64,000 nt of DNA from NCBI RefSeq assembly GCF_042651565.1, contig NZ_JBHSDF010000004.1; one strand, written 5' to 3'. This DNA comes from Salinispirillum marinum (GTDB taxonomy: Bacteria; Pseudomonadota; Gammaproteobacteria; Pseudomonadales; Natronospirillaceae). The notes below the pieces were generated by a model that was given only the letters and a program-made list of their open reading frames with translations, was not told the origin of the DNA and did not search any database. The position numbers were made by a program, and so were the translations under genes. Shown here piece by piece: positions 8,772 through 18,245 of this stretch. Every line of letters starts with the position of its first letter. The first letter of the stretch is position 1.

Positions 8772-10574
8772 TCAGTGCGTTTGGTGAACCACAAAGCAGC
8801 CTCGACCACAGCCCTTGGCTTGATACATAGCCGCATCAGCATCTTTCATCATTTCTTCCGGCGTGTCATAGCGCGCCTGCCAGTGCGCAATGCCAATGCT
8901 GGCGCCGGTGGTCAATTCCAGGCCCGCCACTCGAACAGATTCGGTGAGCACATTGATGATGCGTTGCGCGACATCTTCGGCATGGGCTCGTTCTTCCATC
9001 ACATTTAACAGCACCACAAACTCATCCCCGCCGAGTCGGGCCACCAAATCATGGTCACGAACCACGGTCTGTAAGCGCTTGCTTACCTCAATCAACAATT
9101 CATCGCCTACGTGGTGACCGTGGGTATCATTGATTTCCTTGAAACTGTCCAGATCCATGAACAACAGTGCCAGGCCATTGGGTTTCCGTTTACGCTTGGC
9201 CAGTTCTAACGTCAGTTGTTGCAAGAAATTCTGTCGATTGGCCAAGCCGGTCAAGGCATCGTGATTGGCTTCAAAATACAAGCGCTGCTCGGCTTTCTTG
9301 CGCTGCTCCACCTCCCGGCGCAGGCTTTCGTTGGCGTCACGTAACTCTTGCGTACTTTCCGCGATGCGACGTTCCAGCTCCTGTTGGTGCTGCCGTTGCT
9401 GATCGGCGGATAAACGTCGCTGGATTGCTACGGCGATGTGTTGTGACACGAAGTGCAAAATGGTCTTTTCGCGCTCTCCGTAAACGTAATCTTCATTGTA
9501 GGATTGCACCACCACCACACCAATCACGTCGCCGCCAAGGCTCAAGGGTGCGCCTAACCAACTGGTTGGACGATGCGTGGTTGTTACACTGTTGAAGTCT
9601 GCTGGCACCACTTCCCCCTGCGCTGCCAAAGCATCCACTTTTTGCCGGTCTAACAGTGTGGTTTCACCACGTCGAATAACGTATTCCGTTAACCCTCTCG
9701 CCATCGGCCGGGTAAAGGCTGGTACGCTGTATTGGTCACGATAGAACGGAAAGGCGAGCAGGCTTCGGTCTTCATTGACCAACGCGATGTAGCAGTTTTC
9801 CGAATCCATCAGCCCGCCCAAAACACCTTGAATGGCGGTATAGAACTCTGTGGTATCGGCACCATCAGCGGCCAGTTCAGAAATCTGGAACAACGCTTTT
9901 TGCAATTCTACCGCTTCAATGCGCTCGCGGATCTCATGTTGCAGAGAGTCGTTAATACGTTGTAAGGCTGAAGTGCGCTGTTCGACGGTCGCTTCCAAAT
10001 ACTCTCGGTGTTGCACGCGGTCTATCGCCACCACGGTGTATTCTGCCAGTTGGCCGAATAACGACAAATCGCGCTCGTCGTAATGTATGGTGTCATCGTA
10101 GCTCTGTAACACCATCACCCCGATGACGCTATCGTCACGTCGCAAGGGAACGCCCATCCATTGTGTGATCATTCTGCCGCTGCGCATCACCGCACCCTGA
10201 TCCAATAGGGCTTGATAACTCTTTTGGTCACATAGGAAAGGCATACCCAGTTGGGCGACATAGCCGGTTAATCCTTGTGCTAAGGTGTCTGATGAAATGC
10301 TGTCCAGAGGAACTACTTCATCCTCATCGGCCAAGTATTCCACCTGAAACTGCCGCTCTGGGGTGATCATGCTGACATAGAAATTGGTCGCATGCAGATG
10401 CTCGCTGACCAGCGCATGGACGGCCGGATAAAACTCTTTCATGTTCGTGACGGCACTAGCGAGGTCAGCCAGACGCAATACCGCCGATTGCAGCACAAAT
10501 GCTTGCCGATATTTGTGCAGCAGTTTACGCAAGCGGTAAACTTGGCGCTTCGCATGGGAGTTCGAATGCGTCAC
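8772..10574 (-). CDS. Diguanylate cyclase with tandem GAF domains
   Basis: The protein has 600 residues with a GTG start and an AGAGG site. Two GAF-like sensor domains lie at about 35-185 and 225-390. Each ends in a GVMVLQSYDD or GVVVVQSYNED segment, and each is followed by a coiled coil. The C-terminal GGDEF domain begins near 430 and carries GGDEF intact at 515-519. RDHD at 506-509 is in the position of the RxxD product-inhibition site. It should therefore make cyclic di-GMP from two GTP and be feedback-inhibited. The GAF ligands are unknown. No membrane helix is evident, so it is probably cytosolic. Confidence 0.93.
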   Translation of the reverse strand: MTHSNSHAKRQVYRLRKLLHKYRQAFVLQSAVLRLADLASAVTNMKEFYPAVHALVSEHLHATNFYVSMITPERQFQVEYLADEDEVVPLDSISSDTLAQGLTGYVAQLGMPFLCDQKSYQALLDQGAVMRSGRMITQWMGVPLRRDDSVIGVMVLQSYDDTIHYDERDLSLFGQLAEYTVVAIDRVQHREYLEATVEQRTSALQRINDSLQHEIRERIEAVELQKALFQISELAADGADTTEFYTAIQGVLGGLMDSENCYIALVNEDRSLLAFPFYRDQYSVPAFTRPMARGLTEYVIRRGETTLLDRQKVDALAAQGEVVPADFNSVTTTHRPTSWLGAPLSLGGDVIGVVVVQSYNEDYVYGEREKTILHFVSQHIAVAIQRRLSADQQRQHQQELERRIAESTQELRDANESLRREVEQRKKAEQRLYFEANHDALTGLANRQNFLQQLTLELAKRKRKPNGLALLFMDLDSFKEINDTHGHHVGDELLIEVSKRLQTVVRDHDLVARLGGDEFVVLLNVMEERAHAEDVAQRIINVLTESVRVAGLELTTGASIGIAHWQARYDTPEEMMKDADAAMYQAKGCGRGCFVVHQTH

Positions 10575-10704
10575 TCTTGACCTCTGCTAAGGGACACTAA
10601 GAGTAGTGTACGGTATGAAACGGTGCGGTGCATACTACTGCAAGTTGAGGTTACTTTGACAGTGTTCGAGCCGTCTTATTTTCTCTTAATGTCGGTGAAA
10701 TAGT

Positions 10705-11595
10705 ATGAAATATGCCGTGTTGGGCTGTCTCGTATCCTTCTTTATGTTGCTCAATACCCTGCTCGGCATAGGGCCGTTACTGTTTTTTGCGATATTGAAG
10801 CTGATCATCCCGGTGCCGGCCTTCCGGCGTCGTTGCGCGTTAATTATTTTGTGGATTGCGGAGACTTGGGCCGAAACCAACAAGCGAATTTTTGCGTTGT
10901 GCACCAAAACTCAATGGAAGGTGCATGGGTCAGCTAATCTGGGTAAAGACACCTCCTATTTGATTGTGGCTAACCATCAATCTTGGGTCGACATCCCTGC
11001 CCTTATTCAAGTGCTAAATCGTCGTGTCCCGTATTACAAATTTTTCCTTAAGCAGGAACTGATTTGGGTCCCACTGCTCGGCTTGGCGTGGTGGGGGCTG
11101 GACTATCCCTTTATGAAGCGTTATTCCAAAGAGCACATCGCCAGATACCCTCATTTGGCGGGTAAAGATATGGAAATCACGCGACGCGCATGTGAGAAAT
11201 TTCGCGGCATTCCGGTTTCAATCATTAATTTTGCCGAGGGCACTCGTTACACGGCGGCTAAACATCAAGCACAAAACTCACCCTACAAACACCTGCTACG
11301 CCCCAAGGCCGGAGGCATTGCTTTTGTGCTTGAAGCCATGGGCGACCAAATCGGTGCTTTGCTGGATATTACGATTCACTACCCGGAGGGCGTACCCACG
11401 TTTTGGCAATTAGTGTCCGGCCAAATAACTGAGGTCAGCGTCCACCTCCGAGAATACCCGATTACGGACGCCTGGGTGCGTGGCGGCTATCAGACCGATC
11501 CCGAATACCGAGCGCGCTTTCAGCAATGGGTTTCCGACCTCTGGGCAAACAAAGATGCGCTCCTATGTGAACTGGATCACACAGCACAACAATAA
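10705..11595 (+). CDS. YihG-like 1-acyl-glycerol-3-phosphate acyltransferase family protein
   Basis: The protein has 296 residues. An N-terminal hydrophobic segment (5-40) is followed by the PlsC-type acyltransferase domain. Block I is NHQSWVD (His91 and Asp96 form the HX4D catalytic pair) and block III is EGTR (178-181). The sequence WWGLDYPFMKRYSKEH is typical of the YihG/LCLAT1-like subgroup, which acylates lysophospholipids at the inner membrane. It is monocistronic and divergent from the diguanylate cyclase gene. Confidence 0.87.
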   Translation: MKYAVLGCLVSFFMLLNTLLGIGPLLFFAILKLIIPVPAFRRRCALIILWIAETWAETNKRIFALCTKTQWKVHGSANLGKDTSYLIVANHQSWVDIPALIQVLNRRVPYYKFFLKQELIWVPLLGLAWWGLDYPFMKRYSKEHIARYPHLAGKDMEITRRACEKFRGIPVSIINFAEGTRYTAAKHQAQNSPYKHLLRPKAGGIAFVLEAMGDQIGALLDITIHYPEGVPTFWQLVSGQITEVSVHLREYPITDAWVRGGYQTDPEYRARFQQWVSDLWANKDALLCELDHTAQQ

Positions 11596-11735
11596 AGGGG
11601 AAATCCCAAAGCGCTGTAGGAGATAGACCATAGCGTCATGAACGGTTGATGGCATATTATGCGGCATCGCATGGGTCGGAGAGGCGATTGCCAAGCCACC
11701 AAGCGACAACGGATAACACAACCAAGGACTTAATC

Positions 11736-12830
11736 ATGACGCAATACACGGGTGACCTCCCATTCAATGGAACAAACAACGAGCAAGAGCAAACCAACTG
11801 GCGTGGTACGCCACCGCTTGATGCCACCTTATCTTTAACCAACACGCACAAAAGCCCTTTCCAATTCCATGGCAATGGAAAAGAATACTTCGGCATTTGG
11901 ATAGTTAACCTCTGCTTAACCATCGTCACCCTAGGCATCTATTCCGCTTGGGCCAAAGTGCGCAATCAACAATATTTCTATGGCAACACCGAGCTGGAAG
12001 GCGCGACCTTTGAATACACCGCCGACCCGCTGAAGATTCTGGCCGGGCGAATCATCGCCTCTGTTTTCTTTGCGCTTTATGTGTTTGCGGAAAATTTCTC
12101 GCTGGTTTGGGCACTCGCTGCTACAGGGGCATTTTTTGTCTTTATGCCGTGGGCTATTCGCCAGTCTCTGCGCTTCAATGCACGGTTCAGCCTGTATCGA
12201 AACATTCCCTTTGTGTTCAGAGGCTCGTTAGGTGGTGCCTATAAGGCTTTCTTGCTCTGGCCGATCTTGGGCGTTATCACGGTAGGCATTTTGATGCCCT
12301 TTGCGATTTACCAACAACAAAAATACATTGTCGGGCAGCACCAGTTTGGTACTTCACCCTTCACCTTTACGGCCCGCCCCGGCGAGTTCTATGCATTATT
12401 TGGTATTTTACTGGGTGTAACCGTGGGCTGGATCGCCTTGTTGGCCGTTGGCTTCGTGGTTCTTCAGACGCTGGGCATGGTATTAATGGTACCGGTATGG
12501 CTAGGTGGCTATTTGCTCTTGTTTGCCATTTTTAACGTACAAATGGCCAACATTACCTATGGTTCAAGTTATGTCGGCCAACACAGTTTTGCACCCAACT
12601 GGCGTGTTGGCTCTTATTTTAAACTGTTGTTTACCAACACCTTGTTTACACTGCTCACCTTAGGGCTATTCATTCCTTGGGCTAAAGTACGTTCGGCAAA
12701 ATACGCCGCAGAGCACACCGATGCGGTGGTGTTCGGCGACCTCGATGAATTCATCTCCGAGCAAGACGAAAAAGTATCAACGCTGGGCGAAGGCATTGGT
12801 GATCTGTTCGATCTGGACGTAGGTGTATAA
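11736..12830 (+). CDS. YjgN family (DUF898) polytopic membrane protein
   Basis: The protein has 364 residues from the ATG at 11736, which has AAGGA 7 bases upstream; the open frame begins earlier at 11646. The family motif occurs twice. FHGNGKEYFGIWIVNLCLTI leads into YSAWAKVRNQQYFYGNTELEG, and near the end NTLFTLLTLGLFIPWAKVRS repeats it. About six to eight membrane helices lie between. The function of DUF898 proteins is not established. The gene is immediately followed by an M48 protease gene, a recurring pairing for this family. Confidence 0.85.
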   Translation: MTQYTGDLPFNGTNNEQEQTNWRGTPPLDATLSLTNTHKSPFQFHGNGKEYFGIWIVNLCLTIVTLGIYSAWAKVRNQQYFYGNTELEGATFEYTADPLKILAGRIIASVFFALYVFAENFSLVWALAATGAFFVFMPWAIRQSLRFNARFSLYRNIPFVFRGSLGGAYKAFLLWPILGVITVGILMPFAIYQQQKYIVGQHQFGTSPFTFTARPGEFYALFGILLGVTVGWIALLAVGFVVLQTLGMVLMVPVWLGGYLLLFAIFNVQMANITYGSSYVGQHSFAPNWRVGSYFKLLFTNTLFTLLTLGLFIPWAKVRSAKYAAEHTDAVVFGDLDEFISEQDEKVSTLGEGIGDLFDLDVGV

Positions 12831-12834
12831 CCGT

Positions 12835-13917
12835 ATGTTCACGACACCCATTGTCGTCGAAGGAAGCTGGTACGCGGCGGGTTCGTCCCGTCGCGTACCG
12901 GCACGATTGTGCTCTGATTCGAAGGGAACAGATCAATTCGATATCCTCGACCAGGCAACCGCTGAAGTATTAGCCCAAGCACGGCTGACGGAAATAAAAG
13001 TTTCATCACGGATTGGTAATACGACCCGTTTTGTCGGGTTTCCGGCGGGGAAATTCACCAGCAATGACCACGCGAGCCTGGATCGTATTGCCCAGACACA
13101 AACGCCTAAACGCTGGTCCGGCTTGGCGCATCGACTGGAATCGCACCGAAAATTTATCGCGGCCACAGCGGCCTTCATGTTGGTCTTCGGCTGGTGTGTA
13201 TATGCCTATGGCATACCAGGCCTGGCCCGTGTGGTTGCCATGCACCTTCCCGCACCGGTGACTGAGCAATTAACGCAGGAAACCCTCATCGCGCTCGACC
13301 GCACCTTGTTTTCACCCAGCACGTTGAACGCCGAAGAACAGACACGTTGGCTGGAACACTTTCAACCCCTGCTGGACGACTACCCTTACTTAACGCTCCA
13401 AGTGCTGTTTCGCGATGGTGGTGATCTTGGTGCGAATGCGTTGGCACTGCCGGACGGCACCATGATATTTACCGACCAACTGGTGAGTTTGGCCGAACAT
13501 CCCGATGAACTCAGAGCCATTTTGTTGCATGAAATCGCCCACGTACATCATCGCCATGGCGTACAGAGTGTTGTTCGGGGATCACTAATGGCGCTGGCGT
13601 GGGGCTTGCTGGTGGGTGACTCGTCAGCCACCGCTGAGTTGGTGCTCACGGCGCCCCTGGTATTCTCTGAATTAAGCTATTCACGCCGCTTTGAGCGTGA
13701 AGCGGACGATTTCGCCCGCGACGCCATGCTGTACCGCGGCATGGATACCGACCATTTTGGCCGGATCATGCTGCGCTTAACCTACGATGGGCGCTGCGAG
13801 ACGCTGGAAGCCTGTAGGACACTGGGCGAACCCGAATCCAGCCTATCCAAATACTTGTCTACACACCCGGTCACTGAAGAACGGGTACAGCGCTTTTCGG
13901 GATCAGCCGCCGACTGA
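12835..13917 (+). CDS. M48-family zinc metallopeptidase, membrane anchored
   Basis: The protein has 360 residues from the ATG at 12835; an in-frame GTG at 12823 would overlap the preceding gene. The N-terminal 100 residues are a soluble domain, followed by one membrane helix (about 107-125). The peptidase domain follows, with the zinc site HEIAH (232-236) and the downstream ligand in SYSRRFEREADDFARD. It resembles periplasm-facing M48 proteases such as YcaL/LoiP. Its coupling to the YjgN-like gene, 4 bp away, suggests a joint envelope role. It converges on and overlaps the DsbA-like gene by 15 bp. Confidence 0.87.
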   Translation: MFTTPIVVEGSWYAAGSSRRVPARLCSDSKGTDQFDILDQATAEVLAQARLTEIKVSSRIGNTTRFVGFPAGKFTSNDHASLDRIAQTQTPKRWSGLAHRLESHRKFIAATAAFMLVFGWCVYAYGIPGLARVVAMHLPAPVTEQLTQETLIALDRTLFSPSTLNAEEQTRWLEHFQPLLDDYPYLTLQVLFRDGGDLGANALALPDGTMIFTDQLVSLAEHPDELRAILLHEIAHVHHRHGVQSVVRGSLMALAWGLLVGDSSATAELVLTAPLVFSELSYSRRFEREADDFARDAMLYRGMDTDHFGRIMLRLTYDGRCETLEACRTLGEPESSLSKYLSTHPVTEERVQRFSGSAAD

Positions 13918-14727
13918 TGCACGAAACTGGTTAAAACTGGCCTGCAGTTGCGGCAGAGGTACCGCGCCGGGAATGCGCATAACCTGACCTGTTGGATTAT
14001 GACGGATGAAAACGCCCGGCGTACCGCTAACGCCCGCTGCCTGGCCTTCATCTGTCATCGCTTGCACACGGGCCAGTATTTGCGGGTCGTTCAAACAGGT
14101 TTGTGCATCGGCACTGGAAACGCCTACTTCTTCCATCAACTGTTGTACCGTTTGACCTTCTACCCCACGGCCACTCGATCGTGTCCGCTCGTAATAGGCA
14201 TCTGTGTAGGCCCAATAGGCCGCAGCATCCGCCAAATAACCAACGCATTCAGCGCCCATGGCCGCTTGGGTTGCCATCGGGTTGTGATTGGGCAGTGGGA
14301 AATGCCGATGCGCCCAATTCACGCTGACATTGTCGCGCACAAAGGAACGTGCGGTCGCATGAAAGCGCTTGCAGAACGGGCATTCATAGTCGGAATACTC
14401 GATCATTGAAAACTCCGCATTCAACGACCCGGCGATGAAATCTTCTTGTGGATTAATGGGTCTCAGCCGCGCAGCCAGCGCATCTTGACGCTCCTGTTCC
14501 GCGCGCGCTTGAGCCATTTGCTGGTCAATAATAAAGGTTTCTATGCCCTGCGCGATGGTGTTTTGTAGCTGGCTTTCCGTGAGACCTAATTCCCTCAACC
14601 GGTTTTCCAAATCATTCATTTGACCACTGGAACGCTCAAATGTCGCTTGAGCCGCCCATGTACCCAACCCGCCCGCCAGCACTAAAATGGCGATCAGACC
14701 GATGGTTATTGTCCATTGTTTCAACAT
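13903..14727 (-). CDS. Membrane-anchored DsbA-family thiol-disulfide oxidoreductase
   Basis: The protein has 274 residues. A signal-anchor helix (6-26) is followed by a charged helical spacer (35-88) and a thioredoxin-fold DsbA domain. The redox motif is Cys116-Pro-Phe-Cys119 in SDYECPFCKRFH, and the cis-proline loop is VSGTPGVFI. It is of the thioredoxin_4/DsbA-like type found fused to membrane anchors, acting in the periplasm. It is last in a minus-strand run after TIGR03546 and TIGR03545, 24 bp downstream of the latter. Confidence 0.88.
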   Translation of the reverse strand: MLKQWTITIGLIAILVLAGGLGTWAAQATFERSSGQMNDLENRLRELGLTESQLQNTIAQGIETFIIDQQMAQARAEQERQDALAARLRPINPQEDFIAGSLNAEFSMIEYSDYECPFCKRFHATARSFVRDNVSVNWAHRHFPLPNHNPMATQAAMGAECVGYLADAAAYWAYTDAYYERTRSSGRGVEGQTVQQLMEEVGVSSADAQTCLNDPQILARVQAMTDEGQAAGVSGTPGVFIRHNPTGQVMRIPGAVPLPQLQASFNQFRASVGG

Positions 14728-14751
14728 ACTGCCCTCTGGCCTTTCGACCTT

Positions 14752-16719
14752 TTAAAATAATCGGTTTCGGATGGCATCGCGCGCACGCTGCTCTGCCTCG
14801 CGCTCGATCCGTCGACGCTCAGCCTCCGCCTCCGCTTCCAAGCGCGCACGCTCTTCTTCTGCTTCAGCTTCCAAGCGCTCGCGCTCTTCTTCTGCCGCCC
14901 GTTCCAAAGCTTCTCGTTCGGCTTGCGCAGCAGCTTCAAGTGCACGTAATTCAGACGTGGCTGCAGCCTCTAAGTTCCGCGCTTGATCAGCAACCCGCTG
15001 CTCAACGTTAGCCACGGCGCTAATAACCTCGGCTTCTAAGGCCTCCTGACGCGCCACCCACTGCGTACGTTGCGCATTTAACCGCGCTAACTCCTGCTGC
15101 ACCGGTGCCGCAAAGGCTTGTTGCCGGGCGCGTAATTCAGCTTCGACATCCGCTTGCCACGCTGCCAACTGAGCATTGGCTTGATTGGTCACCGAGGCCG
15201 TCACCTGATCGTCTAAATCGGAAGACCAACGGATGTCTGGAAACCATTGTGTACCGCCTAAAGCACCCGCGACGGAAAACGTAGATATATCCGTTAACGC
15301 TTGCCTTAAAGGGTGCCGACTACCCCAACTGGCGGGCATGCCGAAGTCTGGCGAGGAAAACGCCCAGTCGAGTTGCCCATCCCAACGTGTCGTTCGAGTT
15401 GCCGATAGTGTGATCTGAGTCTGCGCCTCGGTTAAGCCCAACGGCATTTCGGGATTGGCTAATTGCCACCCGCCGACGCGCCAATTGTCTGCTTGGGCAG
15501 CAATGTCGATACGTGACGCGTTTCGGAGATCCCACGTCAAGGCGACCGACGCCTGATCGGCTTGCGGTAACCGAGAAGACTGCGCCTGCAAGCGTGCAGG
15601 TGCATCAATCAGCGCTTGATCCGATGACCAATCACGAAGTTCAACTTGCCACGCACCGCCCTGTACCAAGGCAGAGACTCGGGCTTCTTGCAGCCAAAAT
15701 TGCGGTTGCGGATTGCGCTCTGGAAACAGCACGAAGTATCCATCGACCTGAGCTTGTGCAGTCTCCGAACGCGCGCTGCGTCGGTCTGCCAAACGCTGTA
15801 GCCAAGGTTCGGCCTTACCATACCAGCGTTGTCCTTGCGCCAGCCAGTCAGCCCATTGCTCACCCAGTAACAGCCCAATCAATGCAACCTGACCTTCACC
15901 GGATAGGTTGTAGGTTGCCCGAATGGCTGCCCAATCCTCTTCTGGTCCGGCGGCGAGTGCAGCTAACGCGCTGCGCAGTGAAGTCTCGCTCTCATCCACC
16001 GCACGCACAAAGCGGGACATGGACTGGCGATCTTGTGCTACGGCTTGGGTCAAGGTTTCCAGTTCTTGTCGAATCGCTCTGGCATCGTCCAATGAATTGA
16101 TGGATCGATTCTCCAGCGCCTGCAAACGTGCCTGATGCGAAGCCAAACGCTCCTCGGAAGGTAAGGCCGTCACACGTTCACGCAACCGCGCATCGGCTTC
16201 ATTCCACGTTTCCTCAAGCGCCTGACCTCGCGCCTCGGTGATCAAACCACCGTGACGCGCCAAGGCCTGCTCAGGCGACGGCAACTCCACTGTGTCAGCC
16301 AAGGCGGCCATTTGTGGATTGGGCTCGCGTGCTGTTTCTTCAGGCTCTGGTCGTTCTACCACACGTCCTGGTGTGCTGCGTAAAGTCCCCAACTGCAAAC
16401 CATCAACCGTTACGCGCTCCAGCACCCATTTGCCGGTCAACAAGGCTAAGCCATCCAAGGCTATTTCGGCCGACGCCAAGCTAACGGTATTACGCGCCGG
16501 CTGTGCTCGATCCGTTACCGCCATATCGGTTAATTGAATTCCCAACGGTTGCCAGCGCACATCAACCTGCGCAATATCAACTTGTGCGCCATTGACTTGC
16601 GTTAAACCGCGTTCCAATGCCATACGAGCCAGGGCATCAGCAAATAGCCAACCGCCACCCCACAACACAGCCATGACCACCACAAAGGAGACGAGGCCTT
16701 TCCAACGAAATATCTTCAT
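14752..16719 (-). CDS. TIGR03545-family membrane-anchored protein with extended coiled-coil tail
   Basis: The protein has 655 residues. A membrane helix near 9-30 is followed by an AsmA-like start (GLTQVNGAQVDIAQVDVRWQ) and a helical middle with many Glu/Arg heptads. A beta-rich section lies around 340-500 (YFVLFPERNPQPQFWLQEA). The last 130 residues are an almost pure Glu/Ala/Arg coiled coil ending RDAIRNRLF. The family has no assigned function, but its gene normally adjoins a TIGR03546 gene, as here. The AsmA-like N-terminus suggests an envelope role, possibly in lipid handling; that is inference. The highly repetitive tail may be a lineage-specific extension. Confidence 0.75.
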   Translation of the reverse strand: MKIFRWKGLVSFVVVMAVLWGGGWLFADALARMALERGLTQVNGAQVDIAQVDVRWQPLGIQLTDMAVTDRAQPARNTVSLASAEIALDGLALLTGKWVLERVTVDGLQLGTLRSTPGRVVERPEPEETAREPNPQMAALADTVELPSPEQALARHGGLITEARGQALEETWNEADARLRERVTALPSEERLASHQARLQALENRSINSLDDARAIRQELETLTQAVAQDRQSMSRFVRAVDESETSLRSALAALAAGPEEDWAAIRATYNLSGEGQVALIGLLLGEQWADWLAQGQRWYGKAEPWLQRLADRRSARSETAQAQVDGYFVLFPERNPQPQFWLQEARVSALVQGGAWQVELRDWSSDQALIDAPARLQAQSSRLPQADQASVALTWDLRNASRIDIAAQADNWRVGGWQLANPEMPLGLTEAQTQITLSATRTTRWDGQLDWAFSSPDFGMPASWGSRHPLRQALTDISTFSVAGALGGTQWFPDIRWSSDLDDQVTASVTNQANAQLAAWQADVEAELRARQQAFAAPVQQELARLNAQRTQWVARQEALEAEVISAVANVEQRVADQARNLEAAATSELRALEAAAQAEREALERAAEEERERLEAEAEEERARLEAEAEAERRRIEREAEQRARDAIRNRLF

Positions 16720-16725
16720 GGCCTA

Positions 16726-17232
16726 CTATCCTCGCCAGAAACCGAAAGCACGGCTGAATAAACCAGCACCTTTGCTCGTGCGCACGAGGTGATAGCGTTG
16801 CAGTTTAGGGATAACGCGCGCTCGAATGACCGGCACCATGGCTTTGCTCAAGAACGCAACAGGAACAAACAACAGCACCGCAAAGACCCAACTGCCTAAG
16901 GTGAGCGTGTGATGCAAGTGGGCGATTTGCCACAGCCTATATTGGTAAAGTGATGTCCAGGTTGATGCCCATTCGGGGTGCAGCAACCACCATTCACCCA
17001 CTTGATGCGCCCAAGGTGCCAGCCCTAGTGATAGCCCGCCGAACAGCGCCCATCCGGCCAGAGCCGTACCGACATTGACCCGTAACACAAGGATAAGAAA
17101 CAAGATTAGTATACTGGGCAACCACAGGGGGGTGAGCCCTAGCACCATACCGAGACTGAAACCCCACGCTAATTGCCATGGGCTCGCATCGGACTGCAGG
17201 GCAGATAACAATTTATTGATCGGACCAAGCAT
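16726..17232 (-). CDS. TIGR03546-family integral membrane protein
   Basis: The protein has 168 residues from the ATG at 17232, chosen because AGGAGG lies just upstream; the frame extends to 17274 without such a site. The sequence starts MLGPINKLLSALQSDASPWQ and has three hydrophobic segments (WGFSLGMVLGLTPLWLPSIL; then ALFGGLSLGLA; then SWVFAVLLFVPVAFLSKAMV). The pattern recalls DUF2062-type small membrane proteins. It is the first gene of a probable operon with TIGR03545, only 6 bp apart, and the DsbA-like gene. Confidence 0.78.
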   Translation of the reverse strand: MLGPINKLLSALQSDASPWQLAWGFSLGMVLGLTPLWLPSILILFLILVLRVNVGTALAGWALFGGLSLGLAPWAHQVGEWWLLHPEWASTWTSLYQYRLWQIAHLHHTLTLGSWVFAVLLFVPVAFLSKAMVPVIRARVIPKLQRYHLVRTSKGAGLFSRAFGFWRG

Positions 17233-17327
17233 AGCATCCCTCCTGTGCAATTCGGGGCAGTATAACGAAACCAACGCCGTTCAGGCATTAGATTGCCACA
17301 TGATTACCGGCTTTTTTCGTTGTTGAA

Positions 17328-18077
17328 TCATTCCGATCCGCAGACCGCACAATTGGGATCACGCTGCAGGCTCAGCATCTGCCATTGACTTGTTTTGGCA
17401 TCAAAAAGCTGCACTTTACCCATCTGGGGATCACCTGCACCGGTAATCAGTTTGAGTGTTTCGAGCGCCATCAAGCTACCCATAACTCCGACTAAAGGTG
17501 CGGCGACGCCTGTATCCGCACAGGTGAGCTGGGTGTCGCTGTCTTCCGGGTACAAACAATGCAAACAAGGTGAGTTGGGCTGACGCGCATCAAACACACT
17601 CAATTGTGCTTCCCAGGCAATGGCAGCTGCTGACACTAGAGGAATCTGTGCCCGTACACAGGCCCGGTTTGCCGCATGGCGGCTGGGCAGATTGTCTGTT
17701 CCCGCCAACACCACCGTTGCTTGTTCAACTTCCGCTCGCAATTGCTGCTCGTCCAAAGCCATAGGCAAGGTGGTTAACGCGACCTCGGGGTTCAGTGCAC
17801 GCAAAGCCTGTGCCGCCGAATCCACTTTGGTTAAGCCAATTCGTGCGGTGCTGTGCACGACCTGACGCTGTAAATTCGACAATTCCACCACATCAGGATC
17901 CACCAAAACCAAATGCCCAACCCCTGCCGCCGCCAGATACAAGGCGGCTGGACTTCCCAGACCACCCAAGCCGAGTATGAGGACACGCGCCCGCTTCAAG
18001 GCTTCTTGTCCGGCAATATCTATTTCGGGCAAAAAAATATGGCGTGAATAGCGCAATAATTCTTGGTCAGTCAACAT
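17328..18077 (-). CDS. moeB: Molybdopterin-synthase adenylyltransferase MoeB / ThiF-like E1 enzyme
   Basis: The protein has 249 residues, the same length as E. coli MoeB. The nucleotide-binding loop is GLGGLGSPAA, followed by VDPDVVELSNLQRQ. The structural zinc site is Cys171-x-x-Cys174 with Cys243-x-x-Cys246. LTCADTGVAAPLVGVMGSL contains the conserved Cys186 region. The enzyme adenylates the C-terminal glycine of MoaD or ThiS for sulfur transfer. No moa genes adjoin, so a ThiF or HesA role cannot be excluded. It lies 95 bp upstream of the TIGR03546 gene on the same strand. Confidence 0.85.
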   Translation of the reverse strand: MLTDQELLRYSRHIFLPEIDIAGQEALKRARVLILGLGGLGSPAALYLAAAGVGHLVLVDPDVVELSNLQRQVVHSTARIGLTKVDSAAQALRALNPEVALTTLPMALDEQQLRAEVEQATVVLAGTDNLPSRHAANRACVRAQIPLVSAAAIAWEAQLSVFDARQPNSPCLHCLYPEDSDTQLTCADTGVAAPLVGVMGSLMALETLKLITGAGDPQMGKVQLFDAKTSQWQMLSLQRDPNCAVCGSE

Positions 18078-18245
18078 AGCCTTCTGGATACCGGGTTCTG
18101 TGCTTGGCCAAATAGTACCTCATGACCATCAGAACAACACGGGCTGTCGGCACCTCAAGGCGCTAAAGAATGTCGATTGGTTTCCGGCCGAATTCGCTTT
18201 ATGCTCTGTGTATCCTTCCTTCTTTGTCTTTTGCTGAGAGTCGCT

